A stretch of DNA of 64,000 nucleotides from Castor canadensis. Its lineage: Eukaryota; Chordata; Mammalia; Rodentia; Castoridae. Position 1 is the first letter of the stretch; each line of letters starts with the position of its first letter. The position numbers and the translations under genes were made by a program. The stretch is from positions 79,735,501-79,799,500 of the forward strand of contig NC_133386.1 of NCBI RefSeq assembly GCF_047511655.1, given 5' to 3'. The notes below the pieces were generated by a model, which saw nothing but the letters and a program-made list of their open reading frames with translations, made no database searches and was not told the DNA's origin. Below, in pieces: positions 36,740-48,000 of this stretch.

Positions 36740-37285
36740 AAGGACATTTTTTGACTTATGGTTCTGGATTTATGCTGGGAAGTCCAACAGCGAGGAGCTC
36801 ACATTTGGGCAGGGTCTTGGTGCTGCAATATTCCATGGTGTCAGGCAAGAGTATCAGAGATCAAAGCCACAGCCTCAAGCCATTTAAAAAAAAATTATAT
36901 CATTGCTGTACTGGAGGTACATTGTGACATTTGCAAAAGTGCTTACAATGTATCTTAGTTAAATTCATCCCTTCCACCATTCTCCTTTATCCTCCTTCCC
37001 CCCCATTCTTAGAATGGTTTCAATAGGTCTCATTTTTCCAGTTTCATCCATGAATACATAATATTTACACCATATTCACCCTCCTACGCTCTTTCTTTAT
37101 ATCCTGCCCCCTCCCACTGGTGCCACCCCCTAGAGGAGACCTGATTTTTTACAACTGCCTAATCCATTATGAGGGCACAGCCTTCATGAGCTCAGCACCT
37201 CTCATTAGGTCACCCTTCTCAACTCGGTTGCATTGAAGATTAATATTCCAATACATGTTGTTGTGGTGAAAGCATCCACACCACA
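36740..37285 (-). mobile_element. MaLR LTR (reverse), interrupted by an L1 3' UTR
   Basis: Left part 36740-36885 ('gacttatggttctggattta', 'cagggtcttggtgctgcaat', 'gtcaggcaagagtatcagag') and right part about 37166-37256 ('atccattatgagggcacagc', 'catgagctcagcacctctca', 'gcattgaagattaatattcc') are consecutive pieces of one reverse MaLR LTR. Confidence 0.6.
36888..37165 (-). mobile_element. LINE-1 3' UTR fragment (reverse), nested
   Basis: 'gtacattgtgacatttgcaa', 'cttccaccattctcctttat', 'gtttcatccatgaatacata' and 'gccccctcccactggtgcca' match the 3' UTR of the LINE-1 at 60640-61000 in this window. It is severely 5' truncated. Confidence 0.8.
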
Positions 37286-37835
37286 GCAGAGGCACGGATC
37301 AGGGCAACCATATTTTATACAGACGAAACTAGCTCCTTTGGGGGAAAGTATGGCTAAAGATAACATATCAGCAAGAGGAAGAAGAGTGTTTTAAAGCCTC
37401 TAAGGACACAAATGAGCACACACTCTTTTAATGAAGATGCAAATGGAGTTTGCGAGCCAAAACCCCTCTTAGTCATTCTACTTGTAAGCACCAAAGAGCC
37501 CTACTCTGTAAGTAAAAGATATGCACTAGTTTCTGAGAAATGTTCCTAATTTAGAGCAAACAGGAAGCATCCTTACACTACCTTCCCACCGGGGCACGGC
37601 AGTCCCACTGAAGCCCCATCTATGTCTGGAACTCCATCCCTGCCCAGTAGTCTCTTCTTCTTGCAAACGTTGCCCTGTTTCCATTCCCTAAGTCTCTGGG
37701 TATGGCCTCTGTGTATCCTTGCGGCTACACGCGACCTTCACTATAAATTCCATTATCTGTTACGCTTCACCTTGTCTTCTAGTTTTACCCTTCCAGTTTC
37801 TTTAGTTGCAGATCCCTTGACCATATATTTTAAAA
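37256..37835. mobile_element. Candidate ERV LTR or other inserted block, CpG-bearing
   Basis: Unlike its surroundings this block keeps several CpGs (37572-37580, 37719-37735, 37761), starts at a TGTTG near 37256-37262 and has a TATAAA at about 37741-37746. It interrupts the end of the MaLR LTR. These fit an inserted LTR, but I recognise no family and found no clear target duplication. Confidence 0.3.
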
Positions 37836-38639
37836 TAATAGGACACATTGGAGGAGGATGGACACGATGCTTTCTGTTATCCACTAGATCATAAAAAAGT
37901 CCACTAGATAAAAACATACTCTGCATAGTTGAAGTAATGAATTCTACAAGTCACTAAGGTTTGTAAGAAGCAATAATGACCCATGCCATATACATTAAAT
38001 GTTTGCCATATATTTTCTAGAGAGATATATGTAAACAATATTTTTATTGTTTTATAAAACTATATAATGGTGTGCCTGTTAGAATCTCAGTTTACAATTT
38101 AACTGGTCACATGTACATTATTTATGAACATGAAGCATGAAGATAAAATGCAAAAGCCATAGAGTACTCCTTTAAACTCACAAACAGATGTGAAATTGTT
38201 TAATTTATGAGTAGCCTGGAAATGGTGGGTATTTGTCATACTCCTTATAAGGTTTCCAGCCCCAGTATTAAAGAGCTGTGTAAACCTTCTTCATTTTTAC
38301 CAGCAAAAATAATTTCATCCTTTGCTAAAATTTAGTCAGTTTGAGAGTGAAACAGAGCAGCTGTTCCCATAGTGTAACTTTGCTTGCTTTTTTGGTCGAG
38401 GATGGAACAGAGAGAATGGCCTGAGCTGTGAAGTAAGAATGATTCCATACTTGGGACTTAACTATCACAAGGATTTCTTGATAACACAAGAATAATTTCA
38501 TTTACTCACACTAAATGTTTTCAAGCATCCAATGTTGAGTCCTATTAAAATTTCTAAGAATAATAATAAGCATCCCAAGATTTGGCTAATAATCCTTATG
38601 AAGGAAACAAGGAAAATCCAAGTCATGGGAGGGAAAACC
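37836..38639. other. Unassigned sequence
   Basis: Nothing recognised. Confidence 0.4.
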
Positions 38640-38985
38640 CAAGAGTCTTGGTAACTTTCATATGCATACATTCTTACACTCTCTATATTCCCATCTCTAT
38701 TCTGTGATCTCCAATTCCCTGTGTCTCCTCAACTCAGGGAGTCCATTCAGAAAGCGCATCCCCCACACACATCTTTCTGTGCTGCTCTGGAAATGCTCTC
38801 AGGGCAGTGAACCCAACTACACAGGGATCAGTCGTTTTATTTCCCTTCTCTCAGGAATCACTCCTGTTTGCCTAATGTTCTGTGCTTTCTAAACTGTTCT
38901 TGCATATATTTTATGGTTGATTCAGTGAGGAGAGTAAATCTAATCTCTCCTTTTCATGTTGGTCAGACGTGGAAATCTTTGTTTT
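38640..38985 (-). mobile_element. L1M 5'-end-like fragment (reverse)
   Basis: 'gaaatgctctcagggcagtg', 'ctaatgttctgtgctttcta', 'gcatatattttatggttgat' and 'gaggagagtaaatctaatct' match in order the reverse of the 5' end of L1M-type elements (…gggaccagatttaccctccc… start). Confidence 0.45.
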
Positions 38986-40946
38986 AATTAATTGAATGGA
39001 ATTTCCTGATTTGTACTAGTTCTAAATCAATAACCCATTTAAAAATTTTAATTTTGGAATGTGACAGAAATGTTAGTCGTTTTCTTTTATCCATAAATAT
39101 TCAGATGTTCTAGCATCACTAGTTAAAAAGATGGGTTTTTTCTCATTGAATTTACTTGATACCTTGACAAAAAATCAACTGACCATAATATGTGGGTGGG
39201 TTTAGCTCTTTAATAATTATTCTGTTCCATTGACCTATTAATTTGGGTATTCTTCACTTTCTATCAGTGTATTTTAGTTTTTAATGTAGAGTCTTACATA
39301 TATTTTGTTAGATTTGTTCTTAGATATTTGAGGGATTTAATACTATAATAAATAGCATTTTGTAAAATTTCATTTTTCTAATTGTTGTTAGTACATGAAA
39401 GTACATTTCATTTAGGTCTAGCAGCAATTTAGTAGGTTATATGGGCTTTTCTACATACCTAATCATGCCACCAATGCATAATGAGATTGAGATTTTGTGT
39501 CTTTCTATTTCATAGTTCTGCCTTTTATTTATTTGAAAATAATGTAAATATTTCTTTCCTGTCCAAATTTTAAAAACAGATTTAATATTTCCCCATTGAG
39601 TATGACATTAGCTATATGTAGGCTTTTGATATCTAAACTGTATTAAATTGAAAAGTTTTTTTCTGGTGTGCTAAAAGTTTATCATGGACAAGTGTTAAAT
39701 TTTTTCATGCATTTTTTTCCTGCATCTATGAAAGTAATATTTTGTATAAGTTGGTAAATCATGCTTAAATTTTGCATATTAGACTCACACTGCATTCATG
39801 GGCTGTGTATTACATTATATTTATTACTGTTGTTTACTTTTTTGTGTTGCTGCATTTGATGAACTATTAATTGTTAAATAGTTTGTAGGGTTTTCTTCTG
39901 GTGACTTTCCCTGCTTCTTGTATCAGAGTAATACTAATGTCCTAAAATGAGTTGGGAAATATATTTGCTTTATTGTTTGAGAGGGTTTGTATAGGATTTG
40001 TGTTATTTCTTTCTTGAACATGTAACAATTTTGTAAGTGAAAATTTCTGAGCCTAGCTGCTCATTGTGCTACAGTTTTAATTACAAATTTAATTTTTTTA
40101 ATAGATAACATATTTGTCTAGTTTTAAATGTTTTCCTCTGTATTAGGTCTTTCTTTAGTTTGTTTCTTTCAAGGAACTTTTAAATTTTTTCTAAGATTTC
40201 AAATGTATATACTAGGCTCTGTATTGATAATTCTTGATTTTCTCAGATAGTTCTGGTATCTCTACTGCTAAGTTGAAGGTTTAGTCAATTTGTTTTTCAA
40301 TAAAATAACAATTGATTTTCTTCATTTTCTGTTATTTTGCATGTTTTTATATTTTTACGTGAGGATATTCCAATAGTAAGATAAAGCCATAGTATATGCA
40401 ATCCACTTACAATTATAAGACTAGGATATGTTTAAATGTGAAATTGGACTTTTGTTTGTGTCCTGTGACACCAGTCCCTTAAATATAGTGATCAAAATTT
40501 GCATCTTAGTCATTTTTGGTATGTTTTCCACTGATTTTTATTATTTTCTTTTTTGTACTTGCATTTAATTTGCTCTTCTTTCCTAGGTTCATAAATAGAA
40601 GCTTGAATCATTGCCTTCTTTTTTTTTTAATTGTGATTATTTAAATTATAAATCTTTCTTTAAGAACCACTTTTGCTTAAATATTTTGGATATCTTCCAA
40701 ATCTAGATGATTTATTATTATTTATTTCTAATTTAATATTTGTGTGGCTGAAAAATGTACTCTATATAAATTTAATCTTTTTATATTTGATATTTATTTT
40801 ATGCCTAACATATAACCTATTATCAAAATTCATGTACAGTTGAAAGTGGTATATGTTAAGTAAAATGCTGAAGTGTCAATAAATTCAGGTAGATAGGTAG
40901 AATTCAAGCCTTCTATTAGGTACATGTCCACTTGAAATTATTATGC

Positions 40947-41037
40947 AGGACTGGGGCATGACCCATGTGGTAGAGAGCCTGCCTAGCAAGTGCAAGACCC
41001 TGAATTCAAACCCCAGTACCTCCCCACAAAAAAAAAA
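40947..41037 (+). mobile_element. tRNA-like (ID-type) SINE
   Basis: 'gcatgacccatgtggtagag' (A-box side), 'gcctgcctagcaagtgcaag' and 'ttcaaaccccagtacc' (B-box side), then an A-tail at about 41028-41037. Confidence 0.9.
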
Positions 41038-41589
41038 TAGAATTACTATGTTTTCTAGAAGGGTTCATTTATTGACTGTTTTGATTACCCTTGTTACATC
41101 TTTGTCTCCACTTCTCCTTGTCTTGAAGTATTTTTTGCAGACATAATAAAGCCACATTAAATTTATTTACACATTAAGTGCTTCACACTTTCATGTGTAT
41201 CTTTTCTTATAAATTACCTTGTACCTTTTACTATCTTTTCTTTTATCATATGTTTCTATTAAATGGAACTAGAGGACTTTGTTTTGTTTTGCTCTGCTTT
41301 TCAGTCCAGCCTGACAATCTGAGGATCGTCATATTAGACCATTTACAATTAATGTAATTATTGACAATGGGGATAAATACACAAAGCTACTTGCAGTTTA
41401 TCCAGATGTTTTTAAGTTTGTACTCCCTTTCTAGCCTTGATTTGGTTGAATCAAATAGTTTTCACTTTCTCAATTTAAATTTTCATTTTATTTCTAGTTG
41501 CCTTTTATCTATACATGTGTGTGCTATTGTTGTTGTATGCATTTGATTAATGTTTATGCTGAATTACAGAGTAATATGTGTCTACATCT

Positions 41590-41675
41590 TTTTTTTTTCA
41601 GTACTATGGATTGAACTCAGGGCCTCCTGCATGCTAGACAATCATTCTGCCTCTTGAGCCCCTCCACTAGACCCA
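41590..41675 (-). mobile_element. tRNA-like (ID-type) SINE (reverse)
   Basis: T-run, then 'ggattgaactcagggcctcc', 'gcatgctagacaatcattct' and 'gcctcttgagcccctccact': a reversed tRNA-like SINE. Confidence 0.85.
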
Positions 41676-42143
41676 CAGTAATATATGTCTTTGTTGCATT
41701 TTATCTCCAAATAACTGCATACTTCCTTATAAATTCCACAATATTATCACTTTGTGCAAAATTCATCATATTTTATTTGTACATATGTTATAAACTCCAA
41801 ATATGTTACTATTTTTTATTTAAACAGTGAAAGTTTTAAAAGATAAACAGGTACAGATATGTAGATATTTTAAGAAAGGCACTTTATATTATACCCAAAT
41901 ATTCTTTTCTGATTTTTTGTTTGTACTACTCTTCATTCCTTAACTAAAATACAGATTTTTTTATATGAAGGTTGGTTTTCTTTTTTGAATGTAGGATGCT
42001 AGGTTAACTTTTTTCTTTTAATACTTTAAATGTTCAATTCCCTCTATTTTTTCCTAGAATATTTTTGTCTGGTGGGAAGACAGAAATTGTCACTATTGTT
42101 ATGTTCTTATCTGCACAATGCGTGTTTTTTTCATACTGCTATT

Positions 42144-42225
42144 TTTTCCAGTGTTGATGATTGACCCAGGTTATCGCACATGGCAGGCAAGTGCTCTACC
42201 ACTGAGCTAAGTCCCCAGGCCTCTC
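42144..42225 (-). mobile_element. tRNA-like (ID-type) SINE (reverse)
   Basis: 'gatgattgacccaggttatc', 'ggcaggcaagtgctctacca' and 'ctgagctaagtccccaggcc' are the reverse of an ID-like tRNA-derived SINE. Confidence 0.85.
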
Positions 42226-43270
42226 AGATTGCTTTTAAGATCTGTTGAGTGTTGGTTTTCAGCATTTTGCATATGAAATGCCTATGCATGACTTATGTTT
42301 TTATTTATTCTGCCCTGGTTTATTGATACTCTGATCTACAGGATGACTGTTTTCTTACATTTTAGAAAGTTTTGATCTAATTTTTTTAAGTGTTTCTTCT
42401 GTTTGTTTCTTTCTTTCTAGAACCCTATTATATGAATTCTGACTATTTGCTTATCTAAGATATGAATGTTCTGGTTTTTCTTTCTTGCTTTCTTCTTTTA
42501 TTAACCTTTATGTTTCAGTTTGTATGTATTCTATTGTCTTGACTTCAAATGAACTTATGTTTTCCTCTGTGCCCAGTTGTTAAGACTATATAATAAATTC
42601 TTCATTTTTGTTAACAAGAGTTTACATTTTATCATTCCCTTTTAGCTCTTTATCAAAGTTGCTATTTCTTCATTAAAATTCCTCTTCACACATGTAGTCC
42701 ATTTTTTCTACTAGATCTGTTAGTGTTTTCATTATACTTACTTATAATCTGTCTCTGATTAATCTGTCATTTGTAAACTGGCATGATTCCAGACATATTC
42801 TTGTGTTTTACTTCAATATTACATATAGCTTTTAAATTATGGGGATTCTGTCTCTAGTGTACAGTTCAGCCTACAAGCTCTTCAGGATACTACTAGCTTT
42901 TTGTATTACAGGTGATCTTCTCTTCCCTTGCACTCTGCCCTCAGGTTTGTGGGGAATAGAAGGTAGTCACATTGAACTCTGTGAGGCTGGGATGACTTGT
43001 AATTCTCTCAGCTTCTCGTTTTCATCTTCTGAAGTGGTCTGACTTAAGTTTTAGGTGTCTCCCACACTTCAGAAGGACACCTTTCAACCCTGCTGCCAGC
43101 TTTTAGTGTATTATATGTGGAGATGTGAGAAAGAGATGTTGGGTGCAGATTTGCTCCTGGCTGAGTTTCCTTGGAATTGTCACCCATTTGTCAATCTGCC
43201 CATGACTGTTAGAAGTTCACTGATGTCTTGAAGAGTCTCTTCTTATCTCTTTCAATGGCAAATGCCTGCT

Positions 43271-43787
43271 CCTTCCACTCCACCAGAGACTGTATAAGAT
43301 TTGTGACTTTTTAGAATTTAGTTCAATTAGAATTCTTTGCCTTCTTGGCTCTCTAGTGGATAAAACAAATTGATTACTTAAAAGTTTTGACAGCTTGTCT
43401 TGGTTATCATGACAAAAGCAAAAGTCACTTTTGAATGTAATATCAAAATCAAAAAATATTCCCTAATACATAGTTTTAAGAATAGGGTTGTGAGTTTGAG
43501 ATCAGCCTTGCTACACAGTGAGACTCTAATCTCAAAATAATAAAAAGCATTGTTATTAAAAATAGATGTTTTGCCCAATCCTGTATGAAAGTCTATTTTT
43601 GCATCAAATTTGTCAGAGCAGAAAGAAGGTATCTGCCTATAATCTAGGACAAGAAAAGTGAAGAAATTGGTTTTCCTGGTACAGGGGAAATGGGAGATAA
43701 AGATGAAAAAGTAATCTGGTCCAAGTGAGAAGCTCAATCAAAAGCAGATTTTCTTAATCTAGATACACATTTATTATAAGATCAACT
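43271..43787 (+). other. Unassigned, with a B1-like scrap at 43486-43550
   Basis: 'gttgtgagtttgagatcagc' and 'cttgctacacagtgagactc' with an A-rich end are a 3' piece of a B1-type SINE. The rest, including the 119-codon minus-strand frame at 43378-43737 that overlaps this SINE, has no recognisable gene. Confidence 0.5.
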
Positions 43788-44126
43788 TATTGGGCTAGGA
43801 ACAGTGGTTAATACCTGTAATCCCAGCTATCTGAGTGAGCAGAGATTTGGGAGGTTTGTGTTTCTAGGTCTGCCCTTGGCTAAAATAACAGTTAGCAAGA
43901 CCCCATTTCGAGCCACAAGTTTGGAGTGGTAGTATGTGCCTGTTATCTCAACTACTGAGACCGTAGGTAGAGGATCATGGTCTGATTCTGGCCCCAGTTA
44001 AAAATGTGAGACTTATCTAAAAATTAACTAAAGGTAAAAAGGACTGGGAACATGGCTCAAATGCTAGAGCACCTGCCTAGCATGGACAAAGTCCTGAGTT
44101 CAAACCTCAGTACCATCAAAGGAAAA
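43788..44126 (+). mobile_element. Composite SINE: dimeric B1-like plus tRNA-like
   Basis: 'ggaacagtggttaatacctg', 'taatcccagctatctgag', a second monomer ('gtatgtgcctgttatctcaa') and the tRNA-like end ('gaacatggctcaaatgctag', 'gcctagcatggacaaagtcc', 'gagttcaaacctcagtacc'). Confidence 0.9.
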
Positions 44127-44689
44127 AGCATAGATAAAATTATTTATTATTTAATAAATGGTTCAGCAAATGCTAACTGAGGTATGGAATTTTGTTAGAG
44201 GAATAGGCATAAAAAACATACTTTCTACACATGCTATAACAGAGTGGTCAATGAATGTTAGCTTCTCATTTGACTACTAATATTGCTTCCCAGGACATCC
44301 AGATAGCTTCTGGAGAACTCACTGACCCACTTTTTTGACTGAACATTAAGTCATGTTGGTGATGGTTGAGCAAACATAGTGTTCTGGATCTTGGTTTAGG
44401 TGAAGTTCTGGGATATGAGCAGAATTGGACAGATGACCATAGTTCCCAGGGGCTGGATGAAAGAAAGTCCTCAGAGATACAGTGTCATATTTGTAGTGCA
44501 TCAAGGTAAGAAAAAGAAGAAAATTACTCAGAATTTTTAAGGAGGAGAAAAATACAACTTACACAATTTTAAAGAACTTGACCAGATCCACCAGGCATGA
44601 TGGTTTGTGTTCAAATGGAGATTATTTTGTCCAACTAATATAATATTTCAAATCAATTTAAAAAAGTACTGATCATCTAGCAATGCCAA
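44127..44689. other. Unassigned sequence
   Basis: Nothing recognised. Confidence 0.45.
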
Positions 44690-44800
44690 AATTCTACTGG
44701 GCACTGGGGATATAGAAATAAAGAATAGAAAGTTCTTGTTTTCAGGAATCTCATAAATTAATAGAACAAATAAATATATACATACATAAATTATAAGTAA
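44690..44800 (-). repeat. L2 LINE 3' end (reverse)
   Basis: 'gcactggggatatagaaata' and 'cttgttttcaggaatctcat' then 'aaattaatagaacaaataaa' match reverse L2. Confidence 0.6.
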
Positions 44801-47800
44801 ATGCATAAATAAACACAATGTTTGATCAGATTTTCTTAGGGAGCAATCCTACAGTTGACCTCACTATATGTATATATTTCAATTTGATGACACCATTAAT
44901 GAATGATTTGATAAATTTATTATGTCACCAATCCTTTATTCAATATCCAATATGTCCTTGTAAAGCACTATCAACGTCATACTACTCCTTAATCCAAGTC
45001 TGTTGCAGACTTCTAACTTTCCATTTCCCTTTTGGGAAAAGAACATGCCAACCACTTGATGGAAATACTGTAATCTATTTGGAAGCAATATTTTTTAGAG
45101 TAATAATTGTGTTTTATGGAAGGAATTTATTCCTAGTTATGTGGGTTTGATTAGTATGAATCAATAAGCTTTAACTTGATTACTATAGAAAAATTATCAA
45201 GTTTCCAAGTGAGCTTAATTGAAAGTAACTTTTAAAGAAATGGTCCCCTTCTAGGTGTTGATACTGTGTGCTCAAACCTACATAATCCACCCAAACTTTT
45301 ACTTCCATATATCATGGACACTTTCATATCTCACATTAGTCACAGCATTCACTTGCAACTTAATTTAATTTATTTGTTGAAATAGGTGTTTTGTGAAATA
45401 TAAAATGTGTATTATCTGGCTGACATGTATTGTCTTTTTATTAGAAAAATTAAAAATAATTGATGACTCACTGAATTTTATTTTTACTAGTTGATCATGG
45501 GGAGTATATTTAATTTCACAGTGAATTTGTACTTAGATAAGATTTAAAATATGTGTTGAAAAAGGAAAGTTTTGGAACTTCTTAAATAATAAATTGGTTT
45601 GCCCTATTTTTAAAAAATCATGAAATAAATTTTATGAGGAAACAAAGGAAAAACACCCACATTCTACACAGACTTGGGATAGAAGAACAGAAAGAAAAAC
45701 AGAAAGTACTTTATCTTTTGAATATGTAAATAATAACCTAAATGACTGATAACAGCCAGAAGCTGGAGCTACTGACTTTTCAAAATGTACTTCTTTTGAT
45801 TTCAGAGCAATGTGAGAAGGTCAGATCTGATCATTCTCACTGACTGCAAAGTAATAGAAGCCTGCCTCTAATTGTGGGATTAAACGAACATTTATCCAGT
45901 AACTACAGATGAAAAGAAAGATTAGTTTTTGTTTTACAAAGATAATTTTTTTTATCAAAGGTGGTAAAGGAATTGAGAGGAAAATGGCAAATTTCTTTTG
46001 TTTTTTATTTATGCAAACTGGTATATTAAATAGTATATATTGTTACATAATTATAATTACATAAACTCTGTAATAACTATATTGCACATTATAATACGTA
46101 ATATATATGAACTCAATTATTTAGATTTTACCTTGGCTTTGATGTACTTTTTGATTACATAATTTAAAAGAAGCCTACTTTTTATTACTGATAGAAAGCA
46201 AATATCAAGGGAATTTTTCATCACTTTACTCTTTATAGTGCCACTAAAACCTGTAACTCAGGTGTCAGATTCAGCCTTGAGCCTAAGTTTAACTAACCTT
46301 CACTATTTGAAGTTATTATAGCCCAAAAGACAATTTCTATGAGACTGGCTTTTGTAATTTTTTCAGAAAAAGGAAAACCTTTCTAAAGATTAATAATTAC
46401 ACATATGAAGCACTTTAAAGAACAGTAAATCATTTAAATAAATACTCAAAAATACAGTAGATAACAAACACTTTACAGGTCCATAGTCCAAGTGAAAAGC
46501 TGAGAGTCAAATGCACATTAACAAATGGGCTTACCTCTTTTCCCTTTCCCAATCAATTAAAATGAAAGTTGTCTCATAGAGAAAAAAAGTCCACAAATTG
46601 CCTTATAAATACAAATTGATACTATTGATGCAATTGAAATGCAAATTGTGAATGATTTCTGGAGAAGAGGATTTTTATTGACAGATCATCCAGATTAGTG
46701 GAAACCAGGAGTTCAACACAGTTAGAAGAGATTTCTTAGAGATGATGGGAAAGATCCAAGTTCACTTAGCAAGCATGGGTAAAATAAGTTTGTGAAACAG
46801 TAATTAGAATAATTATTTGCCTATAGGCTACTGGCACCAATATGCTCTCTATAGTCTCTCTGCTGTGCAAATGAGTAAGTGACAACAGTGACATTTCTTC
46901 CCCAGCTTAAGCCAAAGAATTTCTTCCTAAAGAAAGTAGACGGCATAAGCAGGGCAACATGTTCAGAATGTCATTAGTCACTTAGGCAATAGCAGAAAGT
47001 CTTCCAGATACATCAAAGCTCTATCACTATCCAGAGGGGAATTAAAAGGAAAGACCTCTGGAATTAGGAGGAAAACATGCAGAAAAGGCTCCATTCCCAA
47101 AGTAATATTGATGTTTTGGCATATGGGCAGTCTACCTTCTTCCTCCCTGGCCACATGTACTGAAGTAATGCCTACTAGTTAACATATCCTATCTACTTAC
47201 CGACAATGATTCTTCCCTTGACCAACCTTTAGTCACACTCTTGAATCTTCGTCTACATCCTCTGTATACTACTTCCTTGGAAAATCCAGTTTCAGCAAAG
47301 AACTCTATTCATCAGATTAAGCAGAACCTCCATTTTCCATATCTGATTATCCTCAATATCTGATCAGGCTTCTCATTTTCCACTACCCCTCAGGTGATAT
47401 CTGATCCAACCCTGGGCAATCTTCAGCAAGAATCCTGTTAGGTTTGTTTAGCTAGATCTCACTCTGCCTATCCCCCCATGTTTCCTCTTAGCAATTTTCT
47501 ATCCACAGCTCTCACACTGATTCTTGGATATCAACTCCCACTTGCCCATCTTCTATTCAGGAGTGACCCCAATCTCTCATCCACTTCAAGACCTTGACAC
47601 AGCAGTCTCTGTATATAATTCCAATGGCTCTGAATCAAGCCTCTTTACCATTCTTTAACAAGAAGCAATGAATAATTATATCTTTGACATTACATAGAAA
47701 AGCAGCCTATTTATTCCATAGACAGGATTTTTTGGGGGGAAATAGATCCAGACTTAATGCAGAAAAGGTGTGACAGCTATTTTATTTTATAAGTTAAAGT

Positions 47801-48000
47801 CTTTATTCAATATTATGAGACATCAACTTAAGATCATGAGCAAGCTTAGGAAAACCAGCAACATTATGCAAAGAAACCAACTAAAAAAAAACCTAGTGAA
47901 GACAGAAGTAATTCAGTGAACAGAATAAAACTTGAAAATATTCTGATCACATTCCCAGGAAGATTTGAGTGCACATTACATATATTAAGGAAGGAATGAA
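44801..48000. other. Unassigned sequence, 3.2 kb
   Basis: No repeat or gene recognised. 47100-47650 is less AT-rich and pyrimidine-rich ('ccttcttcctccctggccac', 'ccactacccctcaggtgata') and may be an unnamed interspersed repeat or old LTR. The 110-codon frame at 44818-45150 has no motif. Confidence 0.45.

Larger units (their letters stand above)
39050..43270 (-). mobile_element. Ancient L1M, ORF2-type sequence (reverse), with nested SINEs
   Basis: On the + strand the order is 'caaaaaatcaactgaccata', 'attctgttccattgacctat', 'ttgagtatgacattagctat', 'cctaaaatgagttgggaaat', 'ttaatttgctcttctttcct', 'gaccatttacaattaatgta' and 'gaatgttctggtttttc'. This is reverse L1 from the ORF2 C-terminal half back toward its 5' part. 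It is heavily mutated and codes for nothing. The part right of about 42800 is less certain. Three short tRNA-like SINEs are inserted in it. Confidence 0.7.

Noticed and set aside
40947..42225. tRNA-like sequences considered as tRNA genes
   Set aside because: They have SINE A-tails, lack a foldable acceptor stem and occur in many diverged copies, so they are tRNA-derived SINEs.
43378..43737. 119-codon minus-strand open frame
   Set aside because: It overlaps a B1-like SINE piece and has no family resemblance.
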